Shown piece by piece: positions 7,703-10,024 of a stretch of DNA of 10,024 nucleotides. A program made the position numbers and the translations under genes. The stretch lies in NCBI GenBank assembly GCA_015233515.1, contig JADFXS010000016.1, forward strand, positions 1 to 10,024, read 5' to 3'. The notes under the pieces were generated by a model. It did not search any database. It saw nothing but the letters and a program-made list of their open reading frames with translations, and was not told the origin of the DNA. This DNA is from Deltaproteobacteria bacterium. Its GTDB lineage: Bacteria > Desulfobacterota > Desulfarculia > Adiutricales > JAGVGV01. How positions within the stretch are numbered: position 1 is the first letter of the stretch; every line of letters starts with the position of its first letter.

Positions 7703-8719
7703 TCATACTCGGTAATACGATCTATACCAATCGATAAATTGTCCAATACCATATTCTATGGAAGTAACCGGTCGGAAACCTACATCTTCCTCCAAGTCGG
7801 TCACATCGGCAAAGGTGGCCGGAACATCTCCAGGTTGCAGGGGAAGGAATTCCTTTATCGCGGTTTTCTCCAGAGCGGATTCGATAGCGGCGATATAGTC
7901 CAATAACTGAACTGGTTTATTGTTCCCGATATTATAAATCCGCCATGGGGCCGGACTCGAGCCCGGGTCGGGGGCGTTCCCGGTCCAAAGCGGGTTTGGC
8001 GTGGGAATATGATCCATGATTCGGACCACGCCTTCGATGATATCGTCAATATATGTGAAATCCCGTTTCATTTGTCCGTTGTTGAACACCTGGATCGGAC
8101 GGCCTTCGAGAATGGCTTTGGTGAACAGAAACAAGGCCATGTCCGGTCTGCCCCATGGACCGTAGACCGTGAAAAAGCGTAAGCCGGTGGCGGGTAAACT
8201 GAAAAGGTGACTGTATGAATGGGCCATCAGTTCGTTGGCTTTTTTAGTGGCGGCATACAAACTGGCGGGGTGATCAACGTTTTGGTGGACGGAGAAAGGC
8301 ATCAAAGTGTTGAGGCCGTAAACGGAACTACTGGAAGCAAAAATCAAGTGCGCCACCGAGGCTTGACGGCAAGCTTCCAAAATATTAAAGAAACCTGATA
8401 GATTAGTGTCGATGTAGGCTCGTGGATTGATCAAACTGTACCTGACTCCGGCCTGGGCTGCCAGATGAACGACCCGGTCAAACCGATGTCGCGCGAATAA
8501 TTCATTGACAGCGGCGGAGTCGGCCAAATCCATAATACAAGGCGTGAAGTTGGCGTGCGAGTCGAGCAGGGCCAGGCGGTCTTTTTTTAGTTCGACACTG
8601 TAGTAGTCGTTGAGGTTATCCACTCCGACCACTACTTGGTCGTCAGCCACTAGACGCCGAGAAAGGTGAAAACCGATAAATCCGGCCGCACCGGTGACCA
8701 GAATTTTAATTTTTTTCAT
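7703..8719 (-). CDS. NAD-dependent UDP-glucuronate 4-epimerase-like enzyme
   Basis: This 338-residue extended short-chain dehydrogenase most likely interconverts UDP-glucuronate and UDP-galacturonate, supplying acidic sugars for lipopolysaccharide or capsule. The Rossmann glycine motif [10 protein letters not shown] is at 9-18. SSSSVYG (129-135) supplies the catalytic Ser/Thr region, and the Tyr-Lys pair is Tyr155/Lys159 in [30 protein letters not shown] (185-203) is the block that marks the glucuronate epimerase group (CapI/LpsL type) within the family. [15 protein letters not shown] (217-231) and the ending [10 protein letters not shown] (297-306) through WYRSYYRV also fit. Length is typical. 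The ATG at 8719 has no clear ribosome site. The neighbouring intergenic palindrome offers a minus-strand promoter about 130 bases upstream. Other UDP-sugar epimerases are the alternative; exact substrate is inferred. Confidence 0.88.
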   Translation of the reverse strand: MKKIKILVTGAAGFIGFHLSRRLVADDQVVVGVDNLNDYYSVELKKDRLALLDSHANFTPCIMDLADSAAVNELFARHRFDRVVHLAAQAGVRYSLINPRAYIDTNLSGFFNILEACRQASVAHLIFASSSSVYGLNTLMPFSVHQNVDHPASLYAATKKANELMAHSYSHLFSLPATGLRFFTVYGPWGRPDMALFLFTKAILEGRPIQVFNNGQMKRDFTYIDDIIEGVVRIMDHIPTPNPLWTGNAPDPGSSPAPWRIYNIGNNKPVQLLDYIAAIESALEKTAIKEFLPLQPGDVPATFADVTDLEEDVGFRPVTSIEYGIGQFIDWYRSYYRV

Positions 8720-8856
8720 GCGTTATACCGTTTGAAGCAGTTGTTCCGGCCCGTTGGCGTCTGGAGGCCACGGTCACAACGATAGAAATTCGTTGGCTTG
8801 ACAGGAGATGTCCCACTGGACGACCACACGACGCCGGCCGATTAACGTTGAATTTA

Positions 8857-8886
8857 CTCATAATCTCTGATGGTATGCGCTGTCAA
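8857..8886 (-). promoter_or_regulatory. Candidate minus-strand promoter for the epimerase gene
   Basis: On the minus strand a perfect TTGACA (8886-8881) is followed after 18 bases by TATGAG (8862-8857), which matches four of six -10 positions. The -35 is the left arm of the palindrome whose right arm supplies the tRNA promoter. It would give a leader of about 130 bases before the epimerase ATG. The -10 is weak, so this is tentative. Confidence 0.4.
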
Positions 8887-8906
8887 GGACAATCAGCCTT
8901 GACAGC
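8879..8906. repeat. Palindrome carrying TTGACA on both strands
   Basis: A perfect 10-base inverted repeat, GCTGTCAAGG (8879-8888) and CCTTGACAGC (8897-8906), is separated by eight bases. Each arm contains TTGACA in the direction of the gene it faces. It may be an operator shared by both promoters or a coincidence of two -35 elements. Confidence 0.7.
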
Positions 8907-8927
8907 CGCGTAGACGACGGCTATAAG
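8899..8927 (+). promoter_or_regulatory. Sigma-70-type promoter for tRNA-Arg
   Basis: TTGACA (8899-8904), a perfect -35, is followed after exactly 17 bases by TATAAG (8922-8927), five of six -10 positions. It points at the tRNA, whose mature 5' end lies about 100 bases downstream, leaving a leader to be removed by RNase P. Confidence 0.75.
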
Positions 8928-8954
8928 GAGGTTAGTGATTTTGCTTTTCATATT

Positions 8955-8996
8955 CCGACCATCTCCGTCGAAAAATCATGATCGGACGGCGGTCGG
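8955..8996 (+). other. Stem-loop in the tRNA-Arg leader
   Basis: CCGACC (8955-8960) pairs with GGTCGG (8991-8996), and inside it CCGTC (8965-8969) pairs with GACGG (8985-8989), with an asymmetric internal loop between the two stems. The structure sits in the transcribed leader about 33 bases before the tRNA. It could affect precursor processing; no T run follows, so it is not a terminator. Confidence 0.4.
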
Positions 8997-9029
8997 CGAT
9001 TAAAGGCCAAACTCACGGTTTTCAGATTC

Positions 9030-9106
<77 letters not shown>

Positions 9107-9129
9107 ATAAATATTAATATCAAGTAATC

Positions 9130-9153
9130 AGCCAGCATCGAAGCTGGCTTTTC
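9130..9153 (+). terminator. Rho-independent terminator after tRNA-Arg
   Basis: AGCCAGC (9130-9136) and GCTGGCT (9143-9149) form a seven-pair stem around a six-base loop, followed by TTTTCCTTT. It begins 24 bases after the tRNA CCA end. Confidence 0.75.
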
Positions 9154-9285
9154 CTTTATCAGATTTTTTTGTCCCATGGAAGACGCCAGGATCTGAATAC
9201 TTCTCGCCTTTGAAATTTCAATCCGCCAATAAATAACTACTTTCTCGTCTTTCTCACCTATAGTTGGAAACATGTACTAGTGAAA

Positions 9286-9320
9286 ATTCCAGTCATGTCG
9301 GATAAAGTCTTGACTGGAAT
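9286..9320. repeat. Perfect 10-base inverted repeat upstream of the HDAC-like gene
   Basis: ATTCCAGTCA (9286-9295) and TGACTGGAAT (9311-9320) are exact complements separated by 15 bases. The right arm ends 22 bases before the ATG of the downstream gene. On the plus strand no T run follows. Possible roles are an operator for a dimeric regulator or a 5' untranslated hairpin; I could not place a convincing promoter around it. Confidence 0.6.
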
Positions 9321-9342
9321 AAATTAACTAGGGGTTTTGATT

Positions 9343-10024
9343 ATGCAGGTCGTATTCCATCAAGCCTTCTACAATTCTGACTATGCAGACAATAACGCCT
9401 CAATGCCCGGCAGGATGGAGGCGGTCATGTCAGCGTTTTCGTCAACCTATCTTTATAAAATCATTCCCGCCGCACCCGCCGCGGAAGAGGATATTTTGCG
9501 CGCCCACACTGAACGAAGGCTCCAAGAGGTCAGGCGCGATCCGAATCTTTACTCTATATCGATGCTGGCGGCAGGAGCGGCTATTACCGCTGCTGAATCA
9601 GCATATTTTTCCAATACTCCCGTGTTTGCGTGTCTTCGCCCACCAGGTCACCACGCGTCCAAGGATTCGACCTGGGGATTTTGTGTTTTCTGCAACATAG
9701 CCGTCGCGCTCCTGAGGCTCAAGGCTCGAGGTCTGATAAGGAACGCCGTGGTACTCGATTTCGATGCTCATACGGGTGACGGTACGATTGATACTCTGAA
9801 AAGCTGGCCCGAGGCCACCATCATCAACATATATGCAGAAAACAACAAAGATTACATGAAACAGCTCGAAGACCGGCTGCGGGAGGTAAGGAACGTCGAT
9901 ATTGTTGCGGTGTCTGCTGGTTTTGATACTTACATTCACGACGTTGGCAGAAAACTTGAAATCGCTGATTTTCGCCAGATCGGCTACCTGCTGAAGAACC
10001 TTTCCCAGCGCATGGGGCATGATA
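9343..10024 (+). CDS. Histone deacetylase-superfamily (acetylpolyamine/AcuC-like) protein, 3' end outside window
   Basis: The visible 227 codons belong to the zinc-dependent deacetylase fold shared by histone deacetylases, AcuC and acetylpolyamine amidohydrolases, which remove acetyl groups from lysines or polyamines in the cytoplasm. RPPGHHA (99-105) carries the catalytic His pair, His103/His104. WGFCVFCNIAVA (111-122) follows. VLDFDAHTGDGT (137-148) gives zinc ligands Asp141 and His143, and SAGFD (191-195) gives the third, Asp195. MPGRMEAV (21-28) stands for the usual HPERxxR-type opening. The catalytic tyrosine would lie beyond the edge. The spacing from His143 to Asp195 is 52 residues, against about 88 in HDLP, so the glycine-rich loop normally between them is mostly missing. 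ATG start with AGGGG eight bases upstream. The frame has no stop before the window ends. Substrate is not determinable. Confidence 0.9.
   Translation, partial: MQVVFHQAFYNSDYADNNASMPGRMEAVMSAFSSTYLYKIIPAAPAAEEDILRAHTERRLQEVRRDPNLYSISMLAAGAAITAAESAYFSNTPVFACLRPPGHHASKDSTWGFCVFCNIAVALLRLKARGLIRNAVVLDFDAHTGDGTIDTLKSWPEATIINIYAENNKDYMKQLEDRLREVRNVDIVAVSAGFDTYIHDVGRKLEIADFRQIGYLLKNLSQRMGHD

Larger units (their letters stand above)
8720..9029. other. Divergent intergenic region between epimerase and tRNA-Arg
   Basis: These 310 bases hold no gene. They contain the back-to-back promoter region built on a palindrome (8879-8906) and a structured leader before the tRNA, each listed separately. The segment 8720-8850 is the presumed epimerase 5' leader. 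It contains another plus-strand TTGACA at 8798-8803, but with no -10 at the right distance. Confidence 0.6.

Noticed and set aside
9310..9315. TTGACT as a -35 box for the HDAC-like gene
   Set aside because: No -10 element occurs 16-18 bases downstream, and the site lies inside the inverted-repeat arm.
9598..10020. Minus-strand open frame of 140 codons at the right edge
   Set aside because: It is antisense to the HDAC-like gene, whose RPPGHHA, DAH and AGFD motifs decide the coding strand.

Overview
The window looks like a chromosomal segment of a diderm (Gram-negative type) bacterium. It carries a lipid-transport ABC system of the Mla/MCE type, a periplasmic-sensing CHASE2 adenylate cyclase and a nucleotide-sugar epimerase. 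Gene style and the long MlaD architecture suggest a deltaproteobacterium-like lineage (Desulfobacterota and relatives). That placement is an impression from gene content, not a phylogenetic result.

Layout, left to right. 1-383 is non-coding, AT-rich at its outer end, with a ~110-base imperfect palindrome just past the end of an operon. From 384 to 6588 five genes lie on the minus strand. In transcription order they are a class III adenylate cyclase with a CHASE2 sensor, an MlaE-type permease, an MlaF-type ATPase, a long MlaD-type MCE protein and, after a 113-base gap, a family 2 glycosyltransferase. Gaps among the first four genes are only 7, 7 and 18 bases, so they form one tight unit. 6589-7034 is AT-rich and has no convincing gene. 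7035-8719 holds two more minus-strand genes: a UDP-glucuronate 4-epimerase-like enzyme followed by a membrane-anchored protein built of ~23-residue repeats. The 310-base gap at 8720-9029 contains a palindrome carrying TTGACA on both strands. On the plus strand it forms a textbook promoter for tRNA-Arg(UCG) at 9030-9106, and on the minus strand a weaker one facing the epimerase. A terminator follows the tRNA. From 9343 to the right edge, on the plus strand, runs the start of a compact histone-deacetylase-superfamily gene, truncated by the window.

How the genes may work together. MlaE, MlaF and MlaD are the core of an inner-membrane phospholipid transporter. This MlaD has an N-terminal membrane anchor, one MCE domain, a long helical stretch and a C-terminal region with the look of an outer-membrane beta-barrel, so one protein could bridge both membranes. 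No MlaA, MlaB or MlaC gene is present, which fits that arrangement. The cyclase at the head of the operon has every catalytic residue and a periplasmic CHASE2 domain, so envelope sensing, cAMP production and lipid transport appear to be transcribed together. The most interesting points are this cyclase-transporter coupling, the bridge-type MlaD, the shared palindrome between the divergent epimerase and tRNA promoters, and the short HDAC-fold protein.
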